Assembly: GCA_002426575.1 (NCBI GenBank)
Contig: DIRE01000080.1
Coordinates: 26,823 to 77,000, forward strand
DNA: 50,178 nucleotides
DNA from: Clostridiaceae bacterium UBA5444
GTDB taxonomy: Bacteria > Bacillota > Clostridia > Clostridiales > Oxobacteraceae
Reading direction: 5' to 3'
Position 1 is the stretch's first letter. Each line of letters starts with the position of its first letter. The notes below the pieces were generated by a model that made no database searches, had not been told where the DNA came from, and saw only the letters and a program-made list of their open reading frames with translations. Both the position numbers and the translations under genes were made by a program. This document shows positions 25,271 through 34,269 of the stretch, piece after piece.

Positions 25271-26173
25271 TTATGGTATGGTATTTGTATAAACAACCGC
25301 CTTATTTCTGCCTATATTTTTAGCACTATATAGTGCATCATCAGCTGCTTTAATAACCTCATTTACCGTCATATTAACTTTAGGGTCTTTATAACAAGCA
25401 CCAATGCTTGTGGTTACATGTATAATGTTATCATCTGCATAAAATTTATTGTTAAATACATTTTCTCTAATTCTTTCACATAAAGGGTATATATCTTCGT
25501 ATTTTACATCAGGAAGTATTATACCGAACTCTTCTCCACCATACCTGCCAACAGTATCTCCTATGCGTACTGATTTTGATAGCACAAATGATAACTCTCT
25601 AAGAACAGAGTCTCCTGCCATATGTCCATAGGTATCGTTAATATCCTTAAAAAGATCTATATCAATCATAATAAAACAAATTCCAGTATTTTTGCGATCT
25701 GCTGATGCAATCTCTTTTTCAAGCATTTCAATAAGCAGTCCATGGTTATATAATCCTGTAAGAGCATCTTTTACGGCTGCTTCCTTTAACATATCTTGAT
25801 AAGACTTAAACCTAAGTGCTGATTGAACCCTTGCTATAACCTCATCTTCATCTACAGGCTTTTTAATATAATCAAAAGCCCCAAGCTCAAGTGCCTTTTT
25901 TAAATCAGAGCTATCGGTTTTTGCTGTTACCATAATTACGGGTATATCTTTAAGATCGTAATCCTGCTTTAGGAGTTTGCAGACTTCAAATCCATCAATT
26001 CCAGGCATCATAATATCAAGCAATATAATATCAGGCATAATTTCTCTAACAATATCAATTGCAGTATATCCATCACTTGCAGAATACACATCATATCCCT
26101 CATCTTCGAGTATTTCTGTCAGCAATTTGATATTCAATCTTGTATCATCAATAACAAGTATTTTTGTGTTCAT
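25271..26173 (-). CDS. Response regulator with diguanylate cyclase output (REC-GGDEF)
   Basis: 300 aa, PleD/WspR-like in layout. The receiver domain (1-120) has the acidic pair DD at 9-10, phospho-acceptor Asp53 (ILLDIMMPG) and Lys105 (KKPVDE). The GGDEF domain (130-295) has an intact active site GGEEF (212-216) and a product-inhibition I-site RIGD (203-206) five residues before it, so it is expected to make cyclic di-GMP from two GTP when phosphorylated. It follows the sensor kinase gene by 46 bases on the same strand and is its likely partner. Confidence 0.92.
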   Translation of the reverse strand: MNTKILVIDDTRLNIKLLTEILEDEGYDVYSASDGYTAIDIVREIMPDIILLDIMMPGIDGFEVCKLLKQDYDLKDIPVIMVTAKTDSSDLKKALELGAFDYIKKPVDEDEVIARVQSALRFKSYQDMLKEAAVKDALTGLYNHGLLIEMLEKEIASADRKNTGICFIMIDIDLFKDINDTYGHMAGDSVLRELSFVLSKSVRIGDTVGRYGGEEFGIILPDVKYEDIYPLCERIRENVFNNKFYADDNIIHVTTSIGACYKDPKVNMTVNEVIKAADDALYSAKNIGRNKAVVYTNTIP

Positions 26174-26219
26174 ATAATCTATCTCCTATTCATTTATAAT
26201 CAATAAAATGCTTGCATTT

Positions 26220-28064
26220 TTACTGATTTATGCCCTGATATTCTGTAGGCAGGCATAATGTAAAGCAACTTCCATTTCCAAGTTTACTAGTTACAGTAAT
26301 TTCTCCTCCAAGCATTTCTGCATAACTTTTACTCATTGGAAGTCCGAGGCCTGTTCCACCTGCTTGCCTTGTGGTTGAGCCATCAACTTGCCTAAATCCA
26401 TCAAATATAATCTTTAGGTTTTCACGGGATATGCCTATACCTTCATCTTTAATACATATATAATACTTATCATCTTTCATATCTACACTAAGTCTAACAG
26501 TTCCTTTTTCAGAGTATTTAAATGCATTGCCTAATAGATTGTTTAATATATGTTTTACTTTATCTTTATCGCTTACAATTGGCATATCAGTTGTAGAGTT
26601 AAATTTCTGTTCAAACATAATTGGTTTACCACATGAGAATATATTCACATTGCTAATTACATCATATATTACTTCTACAAGATTAAATGCCTGTATTTCA
26701 ACATCCATATTACCAGCTTCAATTATGGAATAGTTGAGAAGATTTTCAATTAAGTTTAGCAGGTGTTTCGCCTGATCCCTTACAATCATTAGATTCTCTA
26801 GCTGCGCTTTTGGCATTATATTAGAACTTTTTTTAATAACCCTGTTAGTAAATCCTATTATAGAATTTAATGGGGTTTTTAGTTCATGGGAGATATTTGA
26901 CAAAAATTCACTTTTTAATCTGTTTGCTTTTACTGTTTCAGAGGTTTTAATTTTAAGCTCTTCATTCTTATTTCTTAATTCTTCTTCTCTTAGATGAATT
27001 ATAGACTCCATTTTATTAAAGTTATCTACTAGCATGTCAAGTTCTGTATCAGTTTTTATATCTATAGGCTCTTGATAGTTTTGTTCTATAATATTTTCTG
27101 TAGATTTTATTAAAAGGTTAACAGGCTTTAACACCTTTTTACTTAAAATTAATGCAAGAAATATACCTATTATTAATACAAATATGGATAGCACTTTTGT
27201 TGCCCATATTAAATCATTAATTGGCTGCATTTGTTTATTTTCTTCAAATTCAACAATTAAGCCTGCGTTTAGAGGATCAATCCATTCGAAGGACCCAAAT
27301 ACCATTTTATCTTCATGATTCTTGTATATTTCAGATCCTTCTTTTTTATCTATAACATTGTCTACAGCCTCTGAACTAATTTTATAATTATCACCTAAAT
27401 CAGCCCCATTTGTAAAGTCTTTTATAAATTTATTACTAGTTATTAAAATGCCTTCTTTATCTACAAGATAGGCATTACTTAACCCGCTAAGATCCATGTT
27501 ATCCATTAGCTTTTTAATGTGCTCAAGCTCAATTACTGCTGCAAGTACATATTTTGGTTTTTCATCTATATATATAGGAGTGCTGATTATAATAACAGGA
27601 GCCTTAGAAATTAAATCTCTATCAAAGCTAGTTACTATTGTTCTACCATTCATACTATCTTTAAAAAAGGATTTATCAGATAAGTTTTTAGTGCTGGGTT
27701 CGTGTATGCAGTTGATAATATTTCCTTCATTGTCTAATATCATAATATCGCTATAATCGTTATCTTGATATAACTTTTCAGTTGTTATATCTTTTATTAC
27801 TGGAGAGCTTAAATCATCTTTACCTAATTTACCTAGCAGGTATGCATGATTTTTTATATCATTCTCCTTTGCATCAATCCAAGATTTTAAAGTTCTTGAT
27901 ACATTACAACGGTGGATATTGGCAGTATTTAGTTGCTGCTTTTCTAGTGAGGTTTTGGTTGTAGTTACAAGTACTGAAGATATTATTATAAATGTAGTAA
28001 AAATAATTATAAGGAAAGCAAGAAATTGTTTTATGAACAATTTACTTTTTATTAGGTCTTTCAT
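26220..28064 (-). CDS. Membrane sensor histidine kinase with extracellular dCache-type domain
   Basis: 614 aa. A first membrane helix (about 13-34), an extracellular Cache-like sensor (about 40-275), a second helix (about 287-308) and HAMP (about 309-360) precede a coiled coil and the kinase core. The HisKA phospho-site is His393 (SNISHELKTPLNSIIGF), and the HATPase boxes are NLLGNAFKYSEKG, DEGIGI and GGTGLGLPMSKS. The ligand is unknown; Cache domains usually bind amino acids or small organic acids. It is encoded just upstream of the REC-GGDEF regulator, so the pair would convert an external signal into cyclic di-GMP. Confidence 0.9.
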   Translation of the reverse strand: MKDLIKSKLFIKQFLAFLIIIFTTFIIISSVLVTTTKTSLEKQQLNTANIHRCNVSRTLKSWIDAKENDIKNHAYLLGKLGKDDLSSPVIKDITTEKLYQDNDYSDIMILDNEGNIINCIHEPSTKNLSDKSFFKDSMNGRTIVTSFDRDLISKAPVIIISTPIYIDEKPKYVLAAVIELEHIKKLMDNMDLSGLSNAYLVDKEGILITSNKFIKDFTNGADLGDNYKISSEAVDNVIDKKEGSEIYKNHEDKMVFGSFEWIDPLNAGLIVEFEENKQMQPINDLIWATKVLSIFVLIIGIFLALILSKKVLKPVNLLIKSTENIIEQNYQEPIDIKTDTELDMLVDNFNKMESIIHLREEELRNKNEELKIKTSETVKANRLKSEFLSNISHELKTPLNSIIGFTNRVIKKSSNIMPKAQLENLMIVRDQAKHLLNLIENLLNYSIIEAGNMDVEIQAFNLVEVIYDVISNVNIFSCGKPIMFEQKFNSTTDMPIVSDKDKVKHILNNLLGNAFKYSEKGTVRLSVDMKDDKYYICIKDEGIGISRENLKIIFDGFRQVDGSTTRQAGGTGLGLPMSKSYAEMLGGEITVTSKLGNGSCFTLCLPTEYQGINQ

Positions 28065-28301
28065 ATTCTCCTCCTTAGTATTATTATCATTTGTTATAAT
28101 AAATAATTGTTTAGGAATCTTTGTATAGTATCAGTTTAATATAAATTGTATAATTATTAAAGCCAAATTATGAATTATTTACATGATTACTAGGTTATAC
28201 TGTTTATGGATTATACTATTTTAATGGCTATATAGTAGTATTTTGTTAAAATGTAGTTAGTGCCGGTATACAAATAGTTTAGTTTAAAGGGAAGTGTCTA
28301 T

Positions 28302-29237
28302 ATGACTATGCAGATACGCATGATGAATAAAAATGGTATTGTTACAACAAAGATAGCTAGGGAGCTTATGACTATTTCAGAAGGAGGCAGAATAGATACT
28401 GTTTCAGGGTATGCCAAAAGGTTTGATACTGCAAGAGGTACGGTACAGGAAGTAATTAAGCTATTAGAAAAAGAAGAATGTGTTAAATTTCTAAAGAGAG
28501 GACACCTTGGTACATTTATTACATTTGCTGATTATGAAAAACTATGGCAATTTACAAATTGGGGAGTTTTAACTGGTGCATCTCCGCTTCCATACACAAA
28601 AAAACATGAGGGAATAGCCACAGCTATTTATCATCAAATGCAGCAGAGGCACATACCATTTAGTTTTGCATATATGCAAGGCGCAGCCAATAGGGTTAGG
28701 GGACTTTTAGACCATAGATATGACTTTGCTATTTTAAATAAAAGATCTGCCATAGAGTTTATTTCAAACCATAAAGAGCTAGAAATAATAATAGAATTTA
28801 AACCTCAAAGCTATTTAAGTGGATATGCAATTTTGTTTTCTAAAGCAGATAACAATGAAATCTCAAATGGCATGAAGGTTGGATTAGATAATAATTCTCC
28901 CGATCATGTGGTACTTACAGAAAAAATATGCCTTGGGAAAAATGTAGAGTATGTAAACATATCTTATAGTCAAATGATACCAAGTTTGCTAAAGGGAGAT
29001 ATAGATGCAGCAGTTTATAATGAGGACGTAATAACCAAGCCTGAATTAGAAGGGGTTATATCATATAAAAGCATAAACTTAAAAGATCATGTAGATAATG
29101 AGCAGACAAAAGCAGTCATATTAATAAATAATGAAGCCTTTGGAGTAGAAAATTTGCTAAAGCAGATTATAAACATAGAAGATGTAGACAAAATACAAAG
29201 AGAGGTTATCTCAGGAAATATAATACCAACGTATTAA
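28302..29237 (+). CDS. YhfZ-like transcriptional regulator with ligand-binding domain
   Basis: 311 aa regulator. Residues 10-75 form a winged helix-turn-helix (SGYAKRFDTARGTVQEVIKLLEKEECVKF then RGHLGTFI). Residues 85-300 resemble a type 2 periplasmic-binding fold (LTGASPLPYTKKHEGIATAIY, FAILNKRSAIEF, VVLTEKI, DIDAAVYNEDVI), the arrangement of the E. coli YhfZ family. It probably senses a small metabolite. ATG 28302 follows AAGGGAAG. It precedes the FAD oxidoreductase-Etf operon by 128 bases that hold a promoter and inverted repeat, so it is the likely local regulator (inference). Confidence 0.75.
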   Translation: MTMQIRMMNKNGIVTTKIARELMTISEGGRIDTVSGYAKRFDTARGTVQEVIKLLEKEECVKFLKRGHLGTFITFADYEKLWQFTNWGVLTGASPLPYTKKHEGIATAIYHQMQQRHIPFSFAYMQGAANRVRGLLDHRYDFAILNKRSAIEFISNHKELEIIIEFKPQSYLSGYAILFSKADNNEISNGMKVGLDNNSPDHVVLTEKICLGKNVEYVNISYSQMIPSLLKGDIDAAVYNEDVITKPELEGVISYKSINLKDHVDNEQTKAVILINNEAFGVENLLKQIINIEDVDKIQREVISGNIIPTY

Positions 29238-29275
29238 GGCTATAACAATCCATTATATATTGTAAGTGAAATGTA

Positions 29276-29304
29276 TTGAAGTAAAGTAAATAGTATAGTA
29301 CAAT
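29276..29304 (+). promoter_or_regulatory. Promoter of the FAD oxidoreductase-Etf operon
   Basis: TTGAAG (29276-29281), 17 bases, TACAAT (29299-29304). The inverted repeat at 29309 lies on the predicted transcription start. Confidence 0.5.
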
Positions 29305-29308
29305 CAAA

Positions 29309-29324
29309 GTACAAAATAGTGTAC
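29309..29324. promoter_or_regulatory. Putative operator, GTACA-N6-TGTAC
   Basis: Perfect 5-bp inverted repeat GTACAAAATAGTGTAC, 4 bases after the -10 box. Its position fits a repressor site; the YhfZ-like protein encoded immediately upstream is the obvious candidate, but no known YhfZ motif is available to me for comparison. Confidence 0.4.
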
Positions 29325-29365
29325 ATTGTATCAAAATACTTATTACAAATAATGGAGGTATAAAC

Positions 29366-30784
29366 GTGACGGATGAAAGATTAATTAAGGATTTAAAATT
29401 AATAGTTGACGAATCTCAGGTATTAACAGACGAATCAACACTTGCTCAAAAGTCAGTTGATTTATATGCACTTCGTCTTTTGCAAAAACATATGGGGTGG
29501 AAACCCAAAAAACCTGTATGTGTAGTAAAGCCAAAAACAGTTGATGAGGTTTCTAAAGTACTTAAATATTTAAATGATAACAATGTACCTACAATTCCAT
29601 ATGGTGGAGGATCAGGAGTTCTTGCTGGAGCAGAGACTAGGGTCGACGGAACTGTAGTAATTGACGTTAGCAGCCTAAATAGTATTGTTGAATTAAATGA
29701 GAATAACATGACGGTAACTGTTCAAGGTGGAACATTTTTAAAGGATCTTGAATCATGGCTAAATGAAAGAGGGTACATTACAGGCCATTATCCACAATCT
29801 ATAGATTTAGCACAAGTAGGTGGACTTACTGCAACTCGGTCTATTGGGCAGTTTTCAACTAAATATGGGGGTATTGAGGATTTAGTATTAGGAATTGAAG
29901 GAGTACTTCCAAATGGTGAGATTGTAAAGATTAAATCTAATCCAAGACGTGCAATAGGACCAGATCTTCGCAACCTATGGATAGGATCTGAAGGTATGAT
30001 AGGCATTATAACTGAAATAACAATGAAGGTATTCCCAAAGCCTGAAAAAAGGTGGCTTCAAGCATATACCATACCTACAATGAGAGAGGGATTAGATATA
30101 ATAAGAAAAGTAATGCACGCAGGGTACAGGCCAGCAGTAGTTCGCCTTCATGACTGGCTAGAATCAGAAAAGCCTTATGGCGCTTTTATGAATGAGGGTG
30201 AGAGCATTCTTTTATTCTTATGTGAAGGCTCAAAAGAGTTATGTGATATGGAAGAGACATGTATTGATTCTATTGCATTTTCATCAGGGGCAAAACCTGT
30301 GGGACCTAAGCCTGTTGAGATATGGTTTAAACATAAAAATGATGCAGCAGATGAATATGAAAACTATGGGAAGATGGGGGCCCTAGTTGATACAATTGAA
30401 ATATCGGCTAATTGGACTGGGATTGTTCAAATATATGAGGAAACTTGTCAGCGCATATATAATGAGGTTCCCGAGGCAGTCTATTTTTCAGGACATTCAT
30501 CTCATAGCTATTGGAGTGGAACAAATATATACTTCCAGATGGGAGCTATTCCAAAGAAGAATATTGAAGATGCTGAGCGTATATATTATCAAATGTGGCA
30601 AATTGTTATGGATACAACATTAAAATATGGCGGATCCATTGGGCATCATCATGGAATTGGAAAGCACCGTACAAAATGGCTTCCTAATGAACTTGGTTCA
30701 TCTTATGTTATGATGGAGAAAATAAAAGATGCATTTGATCCAAAAGGCATTATGAATCCAGGAGTTATTATTCAAACGAAATAG
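29366..30784 (+). CDS. FAD-binding oxidoreductase, alkyl-DHAP-synthase/GlcD-like
   Basis: 472 aa flavoprotein of the vanillyl-alcohol-oxidase fold. The FAD pyrophosphate loop PYGGGSGVLAG is at 78-88, with GGLTATRSIGQFSTKYGG following, and the cap domain ends in GGSIGHHHGIGK (triple His at 427-429). That motif is characteristic of alkyldihydroxyacetonephosphate synthases and their bacterial relatives. GlcD/D-lactate-dehydrogenase-type enzymes share the fold but not usually this motif. Its own EtfB and EtfA follow, which argues for a dehydrogenase that passes electrons to Etf rather than a redox-neutral ether-lipid synthase. The substrate is unknown, possibly a 2-hydroxy acid or glycerol-phosphate-like compound. 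Start GTG 29366 has GGAGGT upstream. Confidence 0.78.
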   Translation: MTDERLIKDLKLIVDESQVLTDESTLAQKSVDLYALRLLQKHMGWKPKKPVCVVKPKTVDEVSKVLKYLNDNNVPTIPYGGGSGVLAGAETRVDGTVVIDVSSLNSIVELNENNMTVTVQGGTFLKDLESWLNERGYITGHYPQSIDLAQVGGLTATRSIGQFSTKYGGIEDLVLGIEGVLPNGEIVKIKSNPRRAIGPDLRNLWIGSEGMIGIITEITMKVFPKPEKRWLQAYTIPTMREGLDIIRKVMHAGYRPAVVRLHDWLESEKPYGAFMNEGESILLFLCEGSKELCDMEETCIDSIAFSSGAKPVGPKPVEIWFKHKNDAADEYENYGKMGALVDTIEISANWTGIVQIYEETCQRIYNEVPEAVYFSGHSSHSYWSGTNIYFQMGAIPKKNIEDAERIYYQMWQIVMDTTLKYGGSIGHHHGIGKHRTKWLPNELGSSYVMMEKIKDAFDPKGIMNPGVIIQTK

Positions 30785-30791
30785 TACAATC

Positions 30792-30820
30792 GCCCCGTTT
30801 ATATTTTAGCGGGGCTTTTT
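30792..30820 (+). terminator. Intra-operon terminator/attenuator
   Basis: GCCCCG (30792-30797) pairs with CGGGGC (30810-30815), followed by TTTTT. It lies between the FAD oxidoreductase and etfB, so read-through would set a lower Etf level, or etfB has its own promoter. Confidence 0.75.
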
Positions 30821-30852
30821 AATAATATATACTAAAGTAAGGCGGTGGCAAA

Positions 30853-31647
30853 ATGGAATTCATGGTTTGCATAAAGCAAGTTCCAGATTCTATGACAATT
30901 GATATAAACCCTGAAACAGGATCCTTAATTAGGGAGAGTGCAGGGGCTAAAATAAATCCATATGATTTAAGTGCTATAGAGGCGGCACTGCAAGTTAGAG
31001 AAAAAACAGGAGGAAATATACATGCTTTAACAATGGGACCTAAACAAGCAAGGTTTGCTATTCGTGAAGCACTTGCCCTTGAAATAGATAATGGATGGAT
31101 TGTTACAGATAAAAGCTTTGCAGGCTCTGATGTACTAGCTACTGCATATACACTGTCCCAGGCAATACTTAATATAACAGAACCTGATATTATATTTTGC
31201 GGGAAACAATCAACAGACGGAGATACTGCTCAGGTTGGACCTGAAATAGCAGAACTACTTGGTATACCACATGCATCCTATGTAACAGAGATAAATCATG
31301 TAGATAAGGATTATATTATAGTAACCTGCAATATGGGAACATATAAAGAAGTTTTAAGACTTTCTACTCCGTGCCTTGTATGTATTGAAATGGAAGCCTA
31401 TACACCAAGGATATCTTCACTTAGAAATAAAATTTCATCTCAAAATAAGGCAATAAATGAGTTAAGCATTGGGAATTTAAAAGATAAGGACAAGGATAAC
31501 TATGGTTATAAAGGTTCTCCAACAAAGGTAAGAAAAATATATGTGCCAAAGGTTAAAAGAGAATCTAAGATAATAGATGGGGATGTAGATAAAATAATAG
31601 ATGAATTAATTGAAAAGCTAAATGAATGGGGGTGTTTAAATGAGTAA
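30853..31647 (+). CDS. etfB: Electron transfer flavoprotein beta subunit
   Basis: 264 aa EtfB, binding AMP or the second FAD and pairing with EtfA. Family motifs are VCIKQVPDS, INPYDLSAIEAALQ, GPKQARFAIREALAL, DKSFAGSDVLATAYTLSQAI and FCGKQSTDGDTAQVGPEIAELLG. The D-ATAYTLSQAI segment resembles EtfB proteins of dehydrogenase-linked, possibly bifurcating, complexes, but that distinction needs an alignment. The ATG is preceded by AAGGCGGTGG. The gene overlaps etfA by 8 bases. Confidence 0.92.
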   Translation: MEFMVCIKQVPDSMTIDINPETGSLIRESAGAKINPYDLSAIEAALQVREKTGGNIHALTMGPKQARFAIREALALEIDNGWIVTDKSFAGSDVLATAYTLSQAILNITEPDIIFCGKQSTDGDTAQVGPEIAELLGIPHASYVTEINHVDKDYIIVTCNMGTYKEVLRLSTPCLVCIEMEAYTPRISSLRNKISSQNKAINELSIGNLKDKDKDNYGYKGSPTKVRKIYVPKVKRESKIIDGDVDKIIDELIEKLNEWGCLNE

Positions 31648-32686
31648 TCAATATACCCCTAATGATATTATTACTGTATTTATTGAGCACAATAATAACG
31701 AGATAAATCAAGTGGGCTATGAACTTATAGGAAAAGCAAGAGAATTGGCAGCTAAAAATAATATGAAGGTATTTGCAGTATTAGCATTAGGTGCAAGAAA
31801 TGAAAATGATGAATTAGATCTAGAATTATTAGAGCATTTAGTTGATCATATAGATATATATAAATATAATGATTGCTTAAATTTAAATGTGCTAGACTAT
31901 TGTGATTGCTTAAAAAGTAACATATATGAAAACAAACCAATAATTGTATTAGTTGGCGCCACGCCTATTGGGAGGAGCTTTGCACCAAGGGTTGCAGCCC
32001 ATTTTAAAACAGGCATAACGGCAGATTGCACTGGGCTTGAGTTTTCCGAGGAAAAAGAGTTTATTCAAATAAGGCCGGCCTATGGTGGAGATGTATATGC
32101 AAGAATTGTAACACCAAAATCTTTTCCTCAAATGGCAACTGTTAGGCCAAAGATTATGGAAATGCCTCAATATAGAAATAATAATAAAGCATCTATTAAG
32201 GTTTATGGGTATAGAAAATCTAATAATGAAATAAGTATATTAAAAAAGGAAAGGCTAGAAGAAGTAGGTGAGAAAATTGAAGATGCAAAAATTATTGCTC
32301 TAGCAGGTAATGCGATAAAATATAAGTATGATTTAGATATAATAAAAAAATTGGCTAAGCTTCTTCATGGAGAGTGGGCAGCCACACGTCCTTTAGTTGA
32401 GGGTGGCCTTGCAAGTTACGATAGGCAAGTCGGTATAAGCGGTAAAACCATAAGACCTGATTTAGTTATAGCATGCGGTGTATCAGGTACTTCTCAAACA
32501 TTATCAGGCATAGAAAAGGCAAAAAAAATAGTTGCAGTAAATATTGATAAAAATGCACCCATATTTAAAAATGCGGACATAGGAATAATATCTGATTGGA
32601 AACAAGTAGTAGAAGAATTAATAAACAAGATAAGCTATAAAGACGCTGCTGCATTTAAGAAGAGCATTTACCTTGACAGTATTTGA
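31640..32686 (+). CDS. etfA: Electron transfer flavoprotein alpha subunit
   Basis: 348 aa EtfA carrying the main FAD. The C-terminal FAD domain is clear: GEWAATRPLVEGGLASYDRQVGISGKTIRPDL, then ACGVSGTSQTLSGIEKAKKIVAVNIDKNAPIFKNADIGI. The N-terminal domain is normal, and there is no N-terminal ferredoxin extension as in some clostridial lactate-dehydrogenase Etfs. It is translationally coupled to etfB. Together with the FAD oxidoreductase it would form an LctBCD/CarCDE-like module, with partner and electron acceptor unassigned. Confidence 0.92.
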   Translation: MSNQYTPNDIITVFIEHNNNEINQVGYELIGKARELAAKNNMKVFAVLALGARNENDELDLELLEHLVDHIDIYKYNDCLNLNVLDYCDCLKSNIYENKPIIVLVGATPIGRSFAPRVAAHFKTGITADCTGLEFSEEKEFIQIRPAYGGDVYARIVTPKSFPQMATVRPKIMEMPQYRNNNKASIKVYGYRKSNNEISILKKERLEEVGEKIEDAKIIALAGNAIKYKYDLDIIKKLAKLLHGEWAATRPLVEGGLASYDRQVGISGKTIRPDLVIACGVSGTSQTLSGIEKAKKIVAVNIDKNAPIFKNADIGIISDWKQVVEELINKISYKDAAAFKKSIYLDSI

Positions 32687-32701
32687 ACATAGTTATAATA
32701 T
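32673..32701 (+). promoter_or_regulatory. Candidate promoter of the pncB gene
   Basis: TTGACA (32673-32678) overlaps the last codons of etfA. A TAATAT sits 17 bases downstream (32696-32701), and a perfect TATAAT (32694-32699) overlaps it at 15 bases. Either would drive nicotinate phosphoribosyltransferase independently. Confidence 0.45.
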
Positions 32702-32769
32702 TGAACTAATAAATATTGCATATAAAATTAACAAAAATGTATTATTTGTAGATACGAAGGGAGAAAAAA

Positions 32770-34230
32770 ATGCCAAAAAGAATATGGGAAGAAAAGTGCA
32801 ACCTTACTATGCTTACAGACTTTTATGAAATAACTATGGCAAATGGTTATTTTGAAAATGGACTTTATGACAAGATTGCATACTTTGATATGTTTTTTAG
32901 AAAGATTCCTGATGATGGCGGCCTAGCTATAATGGCAGGGGTGAAGCAGCTTATTGAGTACTTTGAAAATTTAGAGTTTGAGGAAGAAGATATAGAATTT
33001 CTAAGAGGCAAAGGTATATTTAGCGAGGAATTTCTAGAATATATTAAGGACTTTAAATTCTGCTGTGATGTATGGGCTATTCCAGAGGGTACGCCTATTT
33101 TTCCACAAGAACCAATTATAATAGTAAGAGGGCCTGTTATGCAGGCTCAATTTGTTGAAACAATGGTTCTTCTTACAATTAATCATCAAAGCCTTATTGC
33201 AACAAAGGCAAATAGGATTGTAAGAGCTGCTCAAGGAAGGCCTGTTATGGAATTTGGATCAAGAAGGGCTCAAGGGTATGATGGAGCAATACTTGGAGCA
33301 AGGGCAGCATTTATTGCAGGATGCAGCGGTACTGCATGTACCATAGTTGATAGAGACTTTAATATACCAGCTCTTGGTACAATGGCCCACAGCTGGGTAC
33401 AGCTTTTCCCAACAGAACTTGATGCTTTTAGGGCTTATGCAAGGATATATCCAGATAACTGCCTGCTTTTAGTGGATACGTATAATGTGTTAAAATCAGG
33501 AGTTCCAAATGCAATAAAGGTATTTAAAGAAGAGATAGTGTCAAGAGGATTTAGACCAAAAGGGATTAGGATAGATAGCGGTGATATAACATATCTTTCA
33601 AAGCATGCAAGAAAGATGCTTGATGATGCAGGTTTCCCTGATTGTACAATAGTAGCATCTAATGCACTAGATGAGTACATCATAAGGGACTTGATTGCAC
33701 AAGGCGCAAAGATAGATTCCTTTGGAGTGGGAGAAAGACTCATTACATCAAGGTCTGAACCTGTATTTGGAGGGGTATACAAATTATCTGCCATAGAGGA
33801 AAATGGAAAGATAATACCTAAGCTTAAGGTTAGTGAAAATATTGAGAAGATGACAAATCCTTGCTTTAAACAAGTATATAGGCTATATAGCAGAGATAAC
33901 GGCAAGGCAATAGCAGATGTAATTACTCTTCATGATGAGGTAATTGATGATACAAAACCATATGTAATATTCCATCCTGTACAAACATGGAAGAGAAAGA
34001 CTATAGAGAACTTCTATGCAAAAAAGCTGCTAGTTAGAATATTTGATAAAGGAAAGTGCGTGTATAAAAGCCCTGATATGGCAGAGCTAAAAGAATACTG
34101 TAAGGAGCAGGTAGATACTTTGTGGGATGAAGTATTAAGGTTTGAAAATCCCCATGAATATTATGTGGATTTGTCAAAATCACTTTGGAAAGTAAAGCAG
34201 CAACTTTTATTAGAACATTCAAGAATATAA
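32770..34230 (+). CDS. pncB: Nicotinate phosphoribosyltransferase
   Basis: 486 aa enzyme making nicotinate mononucleotide from nicotinate and PRPP (with ATP), the salvage entry to NAD. Motifs are the N-terminal LTDFYEITMANGYF, FGSRRAQGYDGAILGARAAFIAGCSGT, the active-site GTMAHSWVQLFP with the His expected to be phosphorylated, and the PRPP-site region RIDSGDITYLSK and DSFGVGERLITS. Length and pattern fit the longer NAPRTase class. AAGGGAG precedes the ATG. A terminator follows at 34231. No other NAD genes are adjacent. Confidence 0.95.
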   Translation: MPKRIWEEKCNLTMLTDFYEITMANGYFENGLYDKIAYFDMFFRKIPDDGGLAIMAGVKQLIEYFENLEFEEEDIEFLRGKGIFSEEFLEYIKDFKFCCDVWAIPEGTPIFPQEPIIIVRGPVMQAQFVETMVLLTINHQSLIATKANRIVRAAQGRPVMEFGSRRAQGYDGAILGARAAFIAGCSGTACTIVDRDFNIPALGTMAHSWVQLFPTELDAFRAYARIYPDNCLLLVDTYNVLKSGVPNAIKVFKEEIVSRGFRPKGIRIDSGDITYLSKHARKMLDDAGFPDCTIVASNALDEYIIRDLIAQGAKIDSFGVGERLITSRSEPVFGGVYKLSAIEENGKIIPKLKVSENIEKMTNPCFKQVYRLYSRDNGKAIADVITLHDEVIDDTKPYVIFHPVQTWKRKTIENFYAKKLLVRIFDKGKCVYKSPDMAELKEYCKEQVDTLWDEVLRFENPHEYYVDLSKSLWKVKQQLLLEHSRI

Positions 34231-34268
34231 AAAAAGGATTCACTTATATTTTAGGTGAATCCTTTTTT
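34231..34268. terminator. Bidirectional terminator after pncB
   Basis: AAAAAGGATTCAC (34231-34243) pairs with GTGAATCCTTTTT (34255-34267). It is shared with the converging gene that ends at 34270. Confidence 0.88.
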
Positions 34269-34269
34269 A

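Noticed and set aside
32724..32741. Rex box before pncB (TTAACAA half-site)
   Set aside because: The opposite half-site matches only 3 of 7 positions.
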